35,265 bases of DNA from DATCIH01 sp036507955 (GTDB lineage: Bacteria > Bacillota > Clostridia > Clostridiales > Clostridiaceae), in the NCBI GenBank assembly GCA_036507955.1, contig DATCIH010000054.1, positions 1 to 35,265 of the forward strand, read 5' to 3'. Shown piece after piece: positions 7,520 through 15,426 of the stretch (positions are counted from its first letter, which is position 1; each line of letters opens with the position of its first letter). Under the pieces are notes generated by a model. It searched no databases, was not told where the DNA came from, and worked only from the letters and a program-made list of their open reading frames with translations. Made by a program: the position numbers and the translations under genes.

Positions 7520-8167
7520 TTACTTTTTCTGTGAGCTTGCGTAATCTGCTAGAAATTTTTCTATACCAGCATCCGTTAAAGGATGTTTTATCATCTGAAG
7601 AATAACATTATATGGTATAGTTGCAATATGAGATCCTGCTTTTGCACAATCTAATACCTGCATAGGTGTTCTTATACTTGCAGATATAATCTCTGTTTCA
7701 ATACCATAATAATCAAATATCTGAGCTAAATCCTGAATTATCGGAAGTCCTCCATTACCTATATCATCTAGCCTACCAAGAAAAGGACTTACATAACTTG
7801 CTCCTGCCTTCGCTGCTAGTAGTCCTTGCTGAGCTGAGAATATTAACGTAACATTAGTTTTAATCCCTTCCTTGGAAAGAACACTCACTGCCTCAAGACC
7901 CTCTTGGCACATTGGTATTTTTATAACTATGTTTTTATGAAGCTTTGATAATTCTCTTCCTTCCTTTATCATTTCTCCTGCTATAAGGCTTATTACCTCA
8001 GCACTAATAGGGCCATCCACAATACCACATATCTCTTCAATAACTTCTTTTATGTCTCGGCCTTCTCTTGCTATAAGAGAAGGATTAGTGGTTACACCAT
8101 CTAGGATTCCTAACCTACTTGCTTTTCTTATTTCTTCTACGTTTGCTGTGTCAATAAATATCTTCAT
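7520..8167 (-). CDS. fsa: Fructose-6-phosphate aldolase / transaldolase (TalC type)
   Basis: A 215-residue small transaldolase-family enzyme of central carbon metabolism. It begins MKIFIDTANVEEIRK, as do most TalC/FSA proteins, contains GVTTNPSL, and carries the Schiff-base lysine K83 in VIKIPMCQEGLEAV; the later block SPFLGRLDDIG is also typical. Whether it is a true transaldolase (pentose phosphate shuffling) or a fructose-6-phosphate aldolase cannot be settled by eye; clostridial members are usually transaldolases. I use the ATG at 8167 because GAGGAG lies six bases upstream; the earlier ATG at 8182 has no site. It is monocistronic and convergent with argJ. Confidence 0.92.
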   Translation of the reverse strand: MKIFIDTANVEEIRKASRLGILDGVTTNPSLIAREGRDIKEVIEEICGIVDGPISAEVISLIAGEMIKEGRELSKLHKNIVIKIPMCQEGLEAVSVLSKEGIKTNVTLIFSAQQGLLAAKAGASYVSPFLGRLDDIGNGGLPIIQDLAQIFDYYGIETEIISASIRTPMQVLDCAKAGSHIATIPYNVILQMIKHPLTDAGIEKFLADYASSQKK

Positions 8168-8279
8168 TCTCTTACTCCTCATACTTTTATTTCTTTTATT
8201 ATATCATAATTCCTTTAAAGTGAAAAACTATTGGTAAATTGTATGATTTATTAAGTATAATTATTTTTAGTACAAGCCA

Positions 8280-8286
8280 TTCGACA
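8280..8286 (-). promoter_or_regulatory. Candidate Spo0A box, distal
   Basis: TTCGACA is a perfect inverted core of the TGTCGAA Spo0A site, about 145 bp upstream of the first abrB promoter and between abrB and the transaldolase-type gene. A chance match is possible. Confidence 0.35.
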
Positions 8287-8428
8287 TGATCTAATAAACA
8301 TACCCATATAATTACTATTTTATTTTAAATGTATTAATATATTTAAATATATTGTAAACTAATCCTAAAAGCCTTATATTGCAATGCTTGTACATATAAT
8401 TAGCACCCAATTAAATTACATTTTGATA

Positions 8429-8568
8429 TTGACTTTTGAATATTATGGTAGTATATTTACTTTAGATGTAAGTAAATATGATTTTTGTAAGTTGCAAAAG
8501 TTTATTTAAAGTTTATTATTGACTTTAAATGCAAAATTTGCTATCATTAAAATAACGAATGTGTCGAA
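8429..8568 (+). promoter_or_regulatory. Tandem abrB promoters with Spo0A box
   Basis: Promoter 1: TTGACT (8429-8434), 17 bp, TATATT (8452-8457). Promoter 2: TTGACT (8519-8524), 17 bp, TATCAT (8542-8547). A Spo0A-type core TGTCGAA lies at 8562-8568, just downstream of the predicted second start site. Two promoters and a downstream 0A box is the arrangement by which Spo0A~P represses abrB in Bacillus subtilis. The rest of 8168-8593 shows nothing else recognisable. Confidence 0.65.
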
Positions 8569-8593
8569 TGATGTAAATTAAGGAGGAATATGA

Positions 8594-8839
8594 ATGAAAT
8601 CAACAGGTGTAGTTAGACGAGTAGATGAACTTGGAAGGATAGTTATTCCAATTGAGTTAAGACGAACTCTTGATATTGCTGAAAAAGATGCTCTTGAAAT
8701 ATATGTTGACGGAGAACAGATTATACTAAAGAAATATGAACCAGCTTGTATATTTTGCGGAGATGCTAGAGACGTAATTAACTATAGAGGAAAGAACATA
8801 TGTCAATCCTGTATGGGAGTATTGAAAGCAGACAAATAG
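8594..8839 (+). CDS. abrB: Transition-state regulator AbrB
   Basis: An 81-residue AbrB/SpoVT-family DNA-binding protein that holds back stationary-phase and sporulation genes during growth. The N-terminal swapped-hairpin domain (MKSTGVVRRVDELGRIVIPI, then ELRRTLDIAEKDALEIY) is almost canonical. The C-terminus carries two CxxC pairs (CIFC near residue 53, CQSC near 73), probably a zinc ribbon, as in clostridial AbrB proteins. AGGAGG precedes the ATG. It has tandem promoters with a Spo0A box and ends at a strong terminator. rsmI and trmN6 are nearby, as in Bacillus, with the NlpC/P60 gene and a repeat copy in between. Confidence 0.93.
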   Translation: MKSTGVVRRVDELGRIVIPIELRRTLDIAEKDALEIYVDGEQIILKKYEPACIFCGDARDVINYRGKNICQSCMGVLKADK

Positions 8840-8859
8840 TAGTTTTTAATTGGGATTTT

Positions 8860-8908
8860 AATTGGGATATAATAAAGCTGAGCTTTATTATATCCCAATT
8901 ATTTTTTT
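8860..8908 (+). terminator. Terminator of abrB
   Basis: A 19-20 bp perfect stem (AATTGGGATATAATAAAGCT and its complement, tight loop) is followed by a run of seven T. Confidence 0.88.
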
Positions 8909-8923
8909 GCTTTCTAAGCTGAA

Positions 8924-9153
8924 CAGGGACATACCTGCATCGTTTGTTACGATCAAAAATGCTGCTTTCGAGCAAGAAAATAGTAGCTTTATACAATTCT
9001 TGTACGCTGGGCAGGTGTGTCCCTGAAATGAATTATTCTTTGTACCGGTAAAGAAGGATGACTAGTAGAATTGATGTCGGGGATAAGCTGGAACGGTAGT
9101 TATTTTGTTGTCGTTCTAAACTGAATAGGGACACACCTGAAGGTGTATCCCTA
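8924..9153. repeat. Fourth 102-bp repeat plus in-register mini-hairpin
   Basis: 8924-9025 is a diverged copy of the 102-bp element of the first 540 bp, with the same inverted ends and the T.G wobble. The 100-bp spacer follows, also diverged. Where the next element should begin, exactly 202 bp after 8924, there is only a 28-bp hairpin at 9126-9153 (TAGGGACACACCT / AGGTGTATCCCTA). It looks like an element reduced to its outer stem, or the ancestral single hairpin. It lies at the 3' end of the NlpC/P60 gene and may end its transcript. This accounts for the stretch between abrB and that gene. Confidence 0.88.
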
Positions 9154-9175
9154 ATTATACTATTTATTATTGCAA

Positions 9176-10423
9176 TTAATTTATCATTCTTCTAGCAACA
9201 TAGTAATCACTAAAATCATCTAGCGCTGCTAAAGAAACCACTTCTCCGCTAAAAGGTGCCTGAATTACGACTCCATTGCCTGCATATAAAGCCACATGAT
9301 GAACGTCTCTTTGATCTCCAAAATATATTACATCTCCAGGTTGAAGATTTTCTTTAGCCACATAAGTACCTACCCCATTCATAGTTTCGGTTGTACGCCT
9401 ACCATTAAACGAGATTCCAAAATGATCATAGACATATATAACAAAACCAGAACAATCAAAGGATTTATGACCTATATATTTACTTAAAAAAGCTGCTGCA
9501 TCTGCAATTCCGTTGCCCTCATATCTCCACCCCATGTTATTAATTATTTGATTAATGTAACTAGTAGTTAAAAGCTCTCCATTTCCTCCCCATACATATG
9601 GACAACCTTGAAGAACAAAGTTATATGCATATGCAACAACTGCATTTGAGGTAGCTGGTGTAAGTCCTCTAGAATTATCAACTTTAGGCATGGAAGCATA
9701 AATTTTTTCTATACTACTTTGAGCTGCTTGTACCTTTGCTTTGCTTGCAGCAATCTGTACAGAGTATTGTGATTCCTGTGCTTTATATTGAGTAATCAAT
9801 TGACTTTGATAAGCTTGACTACTACTTAGTGCAGAAAGTTTCGTTTCACTGGTCGTCTTAAGACTTACAAGCTCTGCATTCTGTCCATCTAAAGTTGTCT
9901 TCTTTTTATTTATATCTTCTTTCTTTACATTCAAATCAGCAATAAGTTGATTGTCATATTGAATTAGACTTTTTACAATTCCGAGCTTGTCCAAAAAATT
10001 ACTAAGTCCATTTGAATCAAGTAAAATCTCAACATATCCGGGAGAGCCATTTTTGTACATAGCTTTCATTCTTTCATCATAAAGCTTTTGCTCTGTTACA
10101 ATGCCTTCTTCTGCAGTTTTAAGTTGACCCTCTGTGGCAACAATATTTACCTGGGTTGTTGCAATACTTGCTTTAATCCCATTTAACTGGGTTATCATAA
10201 CTCCAATTTGTGAATCTAGCTGATAAATACTTGATTGTATAGCCTTCCTTTTATCTAATGAAGCATTTATCTTATTCTGCAAATCCTTTTGCGAACTAGC
10301 CTGTTCATTGATAACACCATTCTGTTGGTTTATTTGATCATCATACGGTGTAGCTAAAACAACGGTATTTACTGCTAAAATTATAGCTATAGTAGCAGCA
10401 ACTGAAATAATTCTTTTATTCAA
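9176..10423 (-). CDS. Secreted NlpC/P60 peptidoglycan endopeptidase with coiled coil
   Basis: A 415-residue exported cell-wall hydrolase, probably a D,L-endopeptidase. A signal peptide covers about residues 1-25 (MNKRIISVAATIAIILAVNT, cleavage near VLA-TP). A long coiled coil follows (about 26-245, rich in Gln, Lys, Ser and Ala), as in the PcsB/CwlO type. The C-terminal NlpC/P60 domain has catalytic Cys about 324 (SFDCSGFVIYVY) and His about 376 (VHHVALYAG). About 43 residues separate PYVWGG from DCSG, longer than usual. I prefer the TTG at 10423, with GGGGGT six bases upstream, over the GTG at 10447. It has its own promoter. Confidence 0.9.
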   Translation of the reverse strand: MNKRIISVAATIAIILAVNTVVLATPYDDQINQQNGVINEQASSQKDLQNKINASLDKRKAIQSSIYQLDSQIGVMITQLNGIKASIATTQVNIVATEGQLKTAEEGIVTEQKLYDERMKAMYKNGSPGYVEILLDSNGLSNFLDKLGIVKSLIQYDNQLIADLNVKKEDINKKKTTLDGQNAELVSLKTTSETKLSALSSSQAYQSQLITQYKAQESQYSVQIAASKAKVQAAQSSIEKIYASMPKVDNSRGLTPATSNAVVAYAYNFVLQGCPYVWGGNGELLTTSYINQIINNMGWRYEGNGIADAAAFLSKYIGHKSFDCSGFVIYVYDHFGISFNGRRTTETMNGVGTYVAKENLQPGDVIYFGDQRDVHHVALYAGNGVVIQAPFSGEVVSLAALDDFSDYYVARRMIN

Positions 10424-10450
10424 CAACACACCCCCTACGTCTTCCACTAT

Positions 10451-10484
10451 ATTATAGCACCGATTTACAAAAAGTCATTGATTT
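10451..10484 (-). promoter_or_regulatory. Promoter of the NlpC/P60 gene
   Basis: On the minus strand an extended -10, TGC-TATAAT (TATAAT at 10451-10456), is preceded by ATGACT at about 16 bp. The leader would be only about 20 nt. Confidence 0.5.
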
Positions 10485-10518
10485 TAAAATATTATAAACA
10501 AAATATCTACAAATAATC

Positions 10519-11361
10519 CTATAACTTTAGAGAATATTTGTAGATATCTGATTTTGGTATTTCCCTTTCATGAGCTACAGCTTTTATAGCTTCCTTTTTA
10601 TCCATTCCTGAGTCCATATATGCCTTTATATGTTCCTCTATAGACATTCCTTCCCATCTTGCTTTTTCTTCTTCCTTTATAGTTTCTACTTTTTTGCCCT
10701 CCATAATTAATACATATTCGCCCTTCGGCTCCTTTGTATCATAGTATTTCAAAGCAGTTTCTATATCCATTCTAAGAATTTCTTCATGAAGCTTTGTCAT
10801 CTCCCTGCATAAGCTCAATTTTCTATTTCCAAAGCTGTCCAGTAAGAATCCTAAAGTAGCTCTTAATCTGTGAGGTGCTTCATAAAATATAACAGTCTCC
10901 TTCCTATCCTTAAGCTCTAATATTAATTCCTTCCTTTCTTTATTTTCCCAGGGAAGAAAGCCTTTAAATATAAAGCTAGTTGTATCTAACCCTGAATATA
11001 CTAATGCTGTAATAGAAGCGCATGCTCCGGGTATAACCTCCATAGGTAGATTTTCTTCTATGCAAGCTCTTATTATTACACTTCCAGGATCAGAAATTCC
11101 AGGGGTTCCTGCATCTGTTACTAAAGCAACATTCTTCCCTTCTTTAAGCTTTCCTATTAGGTCCATTGCACTTGATCTTTCATTATGCATATGATAGCTT
11201 ATAAGTGGTTTCTTAATATTGAAATGGTTAAGTAGCTTAATGCTTTGCCTTGTATCCTCCGCTGCTATAATATCTGCTTTTTCTAAGGCTTCTAATGCTC
11301 TTAGAGTTATATCCTTCAAATTACCTATAGGAGTAGCTACAATATACAATTTACCTATCAT
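10519..11361 (-). CDS. rsmI: 16S rRNA 2'-O-methyltransferase RsmI
   Basis: A 280-residue SAM-dependent tetrapyrrole-methylase-fold enzyme that 2'-O-methylates C1402 of 16S rRNA (YraL/YabC family). Family signatures: LYIVATPIGNLKDITLRALE at the start, AAEDTRQS, LLNHFNI, ALVTDAGTPGISDPG, EVIPGACA, FKGFLPWENKER, VIFYEAPHRL, and a C-terminal helical tail. The ATG has AAGGGAG seven bases upstream. It lies three bases after trmN6, so the two are co-transcribed, as yabB and yabC are in Bacillus; the intervening yazA (GIY-YIG) of Bacillus is absent. Confidence 0.95.
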   Translation of the reverse strand: MIGKLYIVATPIGNLKDITLRALEALEKADIIAAEDTRQSIKLLNHFNIKKPLISYHMHNERSSAMDLIGKLKEGKNVALVTDAGTPGISDPGSVIIRACIEENLPMEVIPGACASITALVYSGLDTTSFIFKGFLPWENKERKELILELKDRKETVIFYEAPHRLRATLGFLLDSFGNRKLSLCREMTKLHEEILRMDIETALKYYDTKEPKGEYVLIMEGKKVETIKEEEKARWEGMSIEEHIKAYMDSGMDKKEAIKAVAHEREIPKSDIYKYSLKL

Positions 11362-11364
11362 GTT

Positions 11365-12129
11365 TTAACTCCCTTCAATTGTATCTCTACCGTATATTTC
11401 ATTAATATCCTTTGAAAACTTCTTTTTTCCATCCCTATCTAAATCATATACAAACAAAGGCCTTTTCCACTTTAAAAATGCTCCTCCATCTCTTTGACCT
11501 TCTATCAGCACTATATTTGGTGACTTATTAACATCAGGATGAACTAATTGAACCTCCTTTGGCTCAATCCGATATTCTCTCATAAGCTTAAATATGTCTA
11601 TCAATCTTTCAGGCCTATGAACCATGTAAAACCTACCATTATCCTTTAATAATATTCTAGCAGCAGAGATTACGTCCTCTAGATTGCAGCATATCTCATG
11701 CCTAGATATAGCCTCCTTATAATCTTCATTGTGTATTCCCGTGCCCCATGGCTTATAAGGAGGATTTACAGTTACCACATCTGCCTTAGGAAACCCTTTT
11801 AAGACTTCCTTATCTTTAATATCTCCAGTAATTATCTTTATTACAGCTTCTAGCTTATTATAAAGCACAGAACGAGAAGCCATCTCTACCATATCCTCTT
11901 GCAACTCAATACCGCATATTGAGTCTGCCTGGGTTTTCCCTGCTAATATTAATGGTACTATTCCAGTGCCAGTACACATATCAACAACCCTATTATTCTT
12001 TTTTACTTTAGCGAAATTAGCTAATAATACTGCATCTACCCCAAATCTAAAAGTCTTCTTCTTTTGTATGATTCTAATACCTTTTATCTGCAAATCATCT
12101 AAGGTTTCATCCTCAAAAATATATTCCAT
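11365..12129 (-). CDS. trmN6: tRNA1(Val) A37 N6-methyltransferase (TrmN6/YabB)
   Basis: A 254-residue class I SAM-dependent methyltransferase. The N-terminal block IIQKKKTFRFGVDAVLLANF is typical of TrmN6/YfiC/YabB, followed by the SAM-binding VDMCTGTGIVPLIL (about residues 49-62) and the N6-adenine signature NPPYKPWGTG (about 125-134). The C-terminal half includes HPERL-like and LVHPD segments as in relatives. It would methylate A37 of valine tRNA. It is immediately upstream of rsmI. The motAB terminator lies between this gene and motB. Confidence 0.9.
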   Translation of the reverse strand: MEYIFEDETLDDLQIKGIRIIQKKKTFRFGVDAVLLANFAKVKKNNRVVDMCTGTGIVPLILAGKTQADSICGIELQEDMVEMASRSVLYNKLEAVIKIITGDIKDKEVLKGFPKADVVTVNPPYKPWGTGIHNEDYKEAISRHEICCNLEDVISAARILLKDNGRFYMVHRPERLIDIFKLMREYRIEPKEVQLVHPDVNKSPNIVLIEGQRDGGAFLKWKRPLFVYDLDRDGKKKFSKDINEIYGRDTIEGS

Positions 12130-12173
12130 ATAATCACTCCAACTTTATTATTAACCTATATAATTTCTTTAAT

Positions 12174-12204
12174 CAAAAAAGAAGACATCCACAAGATGCT
12201 CCTT
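12174..12204 (-). terminator. Terminator of motAB
   Basis: On the minus strand AAGGAGCATC pairs with GATGTCTTCTT (one bulged T), loop TTGTG, followed by a T-run. It separates motB from trmN6. Confidence 0.7.
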
Positions 12205-12231
12205 AAATATTGCGCTCATTGCGAGTGCACT

Positions 12232-12987
12232 TTATTGGCCACTATTATTACTTAATATGCTGTCATATTTAGTATCATATACCACAATATCTACTCTTCT
12301 ATTCTTAGCTCTACCTTCTATTGTGGTATTTGCCGCTATAGGCCTTGTCTCCCCATAACCCGTAGCTGATATCTTAGAAGGAGATATATGACATTGATTT
12401 ATTAATAGTCTCGTAACGGTTGAAGCTCTCATAGCAGATAAATCAAGATTATCAGCAAATTTACCTCCGTTTATTGGTACACTATCCGTATGGCCTTCAA
12501 TTGAAATAGAATTCGGCAATTTAGTAAGCATATTGCCTATACCAACAAGTTTAGCTATGGACCCAGCTATAATTTCTGCCTTTCCAGTATCAAAGAAGAA
12601 GGTATCTGTTATATTAATTACCAGACCCTTTTCCTGAACGGAGGTTGAAACATTAGAGGTTAGCCCATTTTTAGTTAGGTAGTTATCTACTTCTTCTTTA
12701 ACTTGTTGCATACTTGTATCAATAGGAAGGGTAATAGCTGCATCTATTGGGGATGAATCAGTAGGAGTTGCATCGGTAGTTGTAGATTGTGTAGCCAATA
12801 TATTATTACCGCCAGATCCTGACATAGCAGAATTCAAGGATTTTGAAAGTGCCTTAAACTTATCTTTGTCTATGTTACTCATTGAATACATAACAACAAA
12901 AAATATCATTAGAAGAGTAATCAGATCTGAATAGGTAAGTAACCACCGTTCACTGTTAGCTTCTTTTTCTTCCTTTCTCTTTCTCAT
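12232..12987 (-). CDS. motB: Flagellar stator protein MotB
   Basis: A 251-residue stator subunit that anchors the MotA4-B2-type proton (or ion) channel to peptidoglycan. It has a short basic cytoplasmic N-terminus, a single membrane helix with the ion-carrying aspartate D21 in RWLLTYSDLITLLMIFFVVM, a Ser/Thr/Asp-rich plug-linker (about 50-85), and a C-terminal OmpA-like peptidoglycan-binding domain with SIEGHTDSVP and ATGYGETRPI. ATG overlaps the motA stop (TAATG), showing translational coupling. No other flagellar or chemotaxis genes are in the window, so motAB stands apart from the main flagellar cluster. Confidence 0.95.
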   Translation of the reverse strand: MRKRKEEKEANSERWLLTYSDLITLLMIFFVVMYSMSNIDKDKFKALSKSLNSAMSGSGGNNILATQSTTTDATPTDSSPIDAAITLPIDTSMQQVKEEVDNYLTKNGLTSNVSTSVQEKGLVINITDTFFFDTGKAEIIAGSIAKLVGIGNMLTKLPNSISIEGHTDSVPINGGKFADNLDLSAMRASTVTRLLINQCHISPSKISATGYGETRPIAANTTIEGRAKNRRVDIVVYDTKYDSILSNNSGQ

Positions 12988-13775
12988 TAAACTTCAGCCT
13001 TCTTATCTTCTGCATCATATAGTGCTAGTTGTTTTGTATCCAAGAAGCTTTTCAGTTTTTCAGCTATAGTATTTGGATTAACACCTTCCTGAATAAATAA
13101 AATTGCTTCTGTTATTAATTCCTTTTCAGTGATTTCCTCTTTGCTGATAGCTTTAAGACGGGAGCTTATTGGCAGCCACATCAAATTTGCAAAGGCAACT
13201 CCATAAAGGGTAGCTATAAAAGCGGTTGCTATCTTAGGCCCTAGTGAATTAGGGTCGGTTAGATCACCAAGTACATGAACGAGCCCCATTACTGTTCCTA
13301 TTATACCCATGGTAGGGCTATAGCCCCCTGCTGCTCCGAACATCTCCACTCCAGCCTTATGTCTATCCTCCATCATCATTGTCTGTAACTCTAGTATGCC
13401 CCTAACTGAAGCAGGCTCAACTCCATCAACAATCATTTGAAGTCCTTTTTTTATGAACGGATCCAAATTGCTATCACTTGATATTTCGCCTTCGATACTT
13501 AGTAGTCCGTTTTTCCTTGTTTTAAAAGCTAAATCCTTAAAATATATTATAAGTTTTACTGTATCCCTTTCTTTGTTAGTAAAAGCAACTTTAAATAAAA
13601 TTCCTAGTTTAGCAACATCCTTTATTGGAAATGAAACCAACAAGGTTGCTATTGTACCTCCGAAAACTATTACTGCTGAAGTAGGTGAAAGCAATGCCAT
13701 TAGCTTACCTTTCTCCATCATGAACGCCAAAATCATGCAACCAAATCCAAGCACTAATCCTATTATCCCTGTCAA
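12987..13775 (-). CDS. motA: Flagellar stator protein MotA
   Basis: A 262-residue four-helix stator subunit that couples ion flow to flagellar rotation. Seen: N-terminal membrane helices (TGIIGLVLGFGCMILAF and AVIVFGGTIATLLVSFP), a cytoplasmic loop with charged residues, then the conserved GGYSPTMGIIGTVMGLVHVL helix and AFIATLYGVAFANLMWLPI. I choose the TTG at 13775, which has GGGGGT six bases upstream and starts like other MotA proteins; the GTG at 13811 has no site. A weak SigD-like element (TAAA at 13840-13843, then CGA 15-18 bp on) lies upstream but is not convincing. It is followed directly by motB. Confidence 0.95.
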   Translation of the reverse strand: MTGIIGLVLGFGCMILAFMMEKGKLMALLSPTSAVIVFGGTIATLLVSFPIKDVAKLGILFKVAFTNKERDTVKLIIYFKDLAFKTRKNGLLSIEGEISSDSNLDPFIKKGLQMIVDGVEPASVRGILELQTMMMEDRHKAGVEMFGAAGGYSPTMGIIGTVMGLVHVLGDLTDPNSLGPKIATAFIATLYGVAFANLMWLPISSRLKAISKEEITEKELITEAILFIQEGVNPNTIAEKLKSFLDTKQLALYDAEDKKAEV

Positions 13776-13856
13776 TTTTCTACCCCCTATCTTAAGTACA
13801 TTACTAATCACTTATATATTCGTTATTAATCTGTTTTTCTTTAATGCAAATATTTT

Positions 13857-14765
13857 CTAAAATTCAAAAGCTTCCACTTCTTCTTCTCTTGGAAGCGCCT
13901 CTTGTGCTCCAAACCTAGTCACCTTAATTGCAGCTACCCTACTAGCATAATCTATTGCTTCCTCAAAGCTTTTTCCTTTGGATATTGAAGTACATAGACC
14001 TCCAATAAATGCGTCTCCGGCACCAGTTGAATCAATTGCTTTAACCTTATAGGCAGGCTTATTATATACATTTTCCCCTTCAGAATATATTACCCCTTCA
14101 CTTCCTAATGTAATAATTACCTTATTAACCCCTTTATTAATAAATATATTGAGTAACTCCTCATAGCTTGTCTTATCATCTAGGGATAATAGATCTCTTG
14201 CTTCAATTTCATTTGGTATCAATATATCAATCTTTTTATATAATTCGTCCTTAAGCACCGAAGCTGGAGCAGGGTTTAATATAACCTTAGTGTCCATCTC
14301 CTTTGCTTTATCTATAGCCCACTCAACTGTTTCCATAGGAATTTCAAGCTGCATTAAGAGGATTTTAGATCTTTTTATTAGCTCCTCTAAACCTAATAAA
14401 TTTTCATGGCTACATTTACTATTTGCTCCACTATATAAAATAATGGTATTTTGCCCATTAAAAACATTTATAAGAGCTGTACCTGTAGGTGTATTAGTCC
14501 TTATAACACCAGATATATCTACATTGTTATTTTTAAGATTTTCTGCAAGTAACCTACCATATTCATCCTCACCTAAACATCCTGCAAAGGTTATCTTGCC
14601 TCCGAGCCTGCCTATTGCAACCCCCTGATTATTACCTTTACCTCCTGGCATAATATAAAAATTAGTTCCTCTTATAGTTTCTCCTGGTTTTGGATTCCTT
14701 TCAGACTCGATAATTAAATCCATATTCAAGCTTCCAATAACTAGTATATCAATATCTTTTACCAT
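13857..14765 (-). CDS. rbsK: Ribokinase
   Basis: A 302-residue PfkB-family sugar kinase, most like ribokinase, which makes ribose-5-phosphate. Motifs: VIGSLNMDL at the start, PGGKGNNQGVAIGRLGG (substrate-binding lid region), NPAPA (about residues 177-181), PNEIEAR, and the C-terminal anion-hole and catalytic-Asp signature DSTGAGDAFIGG. GGAGG precedes the ATG. No ribose transporter, rbsD or lacI-type regulator accompanies it, so the substrate may be ribose from nucleoside salvage; another PfkB substrate cannot be excluded. It lies between the ferredoxin gene and motA, all on the same strand. Confidence 0.9.
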   Translation of the reverse strand: MVKDIDILVIGSLNMDLIIESERNPKPGETIRGTNFYIMPGGKGNNQGVAIGRLGGKITFAGCLGEDEYGRLLAENLKNNNVDISGVIRTNTPTGTALINVFNGQNTIILYSGANSKCSHENLLGLEELIKRSKILLMQLEIPMETVEWAIDKAKEMDTKVILNPAPASVLKDELYKKIDILIPNEIEARDLLSLDDKTSYEELLNIFINKGVNKVIITLGSEGVIYSEGENVYNKPAYKVKAIDSTGAGDAFIGGLCTSISKGKSFEEAIDYASRVAAIKVTRFGAQEALPREEEVEAFEF

Positions 14766-14799
14766 TTTAAGCCTCCATTTATGACCATTCTATATGTAC

Positions 14800-14828
14800 A
14801 AAAAAGACCGTCATAGGACAGTCTTTTT
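14800..14828 (-). terminator. Terminator of the ferredoxin gene
   Basis: An A/T-flanked hairpin (AAAAAGAC...GTCTTTTTT with a few mismatches) between the ferredoxin gene and rbsK; the T-run on the minus strand fits termination of the ferredoxin transcript. Confidence 0.7.
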
Positions 14829-14864
14829 GTTTATTCCAAAAGAATAAAAAATTTAGATTTTAAT

Positions 14865-15035
14865 TTAATCTTGTACTGGAGCACCAGTTGGGCAAACTCC
14901 TGCACAAGCTCCGCAATCGATGCAAGTATCTGCATCTATAACATATTGAGAATCGCCTTGGCTGATTGCACCAGTTGGGCATTCTCCAGCGCAAGCTCCG
15001 CAGCTGATACATGAATCTTCAATCTTATATGCCAA
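14865..15035 (-). CDS. 2[4Fe-4S] clostridial ferredoxin
   Basis: A 56-residue ferredoxin that carries low-potential electrons in anaerobic metabolism. It starts MAYKIEDSCISCGACAGECP and has two CxxCxxCxxxCP motifs (residues 9-19 and 38-48: CISCGACAGECP, CIDCGACAGVCP), with the usual internal two-fold repeat and PTGA after each. The start is TTG, with AGGAGGTGC spaced eight to ten bases upstream. The gene is monocistronic, between a terminator and a promoter that carries two tandem palindromes, which points to dedicated regulation. The length and cysteine spacing match the classical Clostridium pasteurianum type. Confidence 0.97.
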   Translation of the reverse strand: MAYKIEDSCISCGACAGECPTGAISQGDSQYVIDADTCIDCGACAGVCPTGAPVQD

Positions 15036-15058
15036 AGTAAAGCACCTCCTAAATTATT

Positions 15059-15126
15059 TTTATGGTTGTCCATAAACATTTATGGTTGTCCATAAACATT
15101 CTAACATGTTTGTTCCTATTTTAAAA
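15059..15126 (-). promoter_or_regulatory. Ferredoxin promoter with tandem operators
   Basis: An extended -10, TGT-TAGAAT (TAGAAT at 15098-15103, minus strand), has TTTTAA about 17 bp upstream. Immediately downstream are two exact copies of the palindrome TTTATGGTTGTCCATAAA, at 15059-15076 and 15079-15096, 20 bp apart. They cover the predicted start site and end about 10 bp before the ribosome binding site. This is the layout of a repressor roadblock; the regulator is unknown. Confidence 0.55.
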
Positions 15127-15209
15127 GATATTTTTTATAGCCACTAATATTTCGCTTTTGGGCACTAACCGTTCATTTTTAGGCACCAAACTTCCACCTT
15201 ATTAGGTAT

Positions 15210-15413
15210 CTATAACACTGTATAGCCCAAATCCTCTACACAATCTATTAGCTGTTCAAGCTTCAAAAAATAATTATCATAGACTACACTCACTTCATGT
15301 TTTTCAGAACTTACTTCACAAGCAACTACCCCTTCATTATAGGCAATAGCTTGTCTTATTTTATTTACATCCTCTAGTGTGCGCATCTCTAATACTTTTA
15401 AAACAGATTTCAA
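15210..15413 (-). CDS. Small HMA-like protein lacking CxxC
   Basis: A 67-residue protein with the beta-alpha-beta-beta-alpha-beta pattern of the heavy-metal-associated (HMA) fold: VLKVLEMRTLEDVNKIRQAI, then VVACEVSSEKHEVSVVYD, then LEQLIDCVEDLGYTVL. The copper-binding CxxC in the first loop is missing (the loop reads EMRTLED), so it is probably not a metallochaperone. The TTG start has AAGGAGTGA upstream. It begins 13 bases after the end of ricT, so it belongs to the darA-holB-ricT transcript. The function is unknown. Confidence 0.8.
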   Translation of the reverse strand: MKSVLKVLEMRTLEDVNKIRQAIAYNEGVVACEVSSEKHEVSVVYDNYFLKLEQLIDCVEDLGYTVL

Positions 15414-15426
15414 GTAGAATCACTCC

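Noticed and set aside
13453..13860. 135-residue frame opposite motA
   Set aside because: Antisense shadow of motA with no ribosome site.
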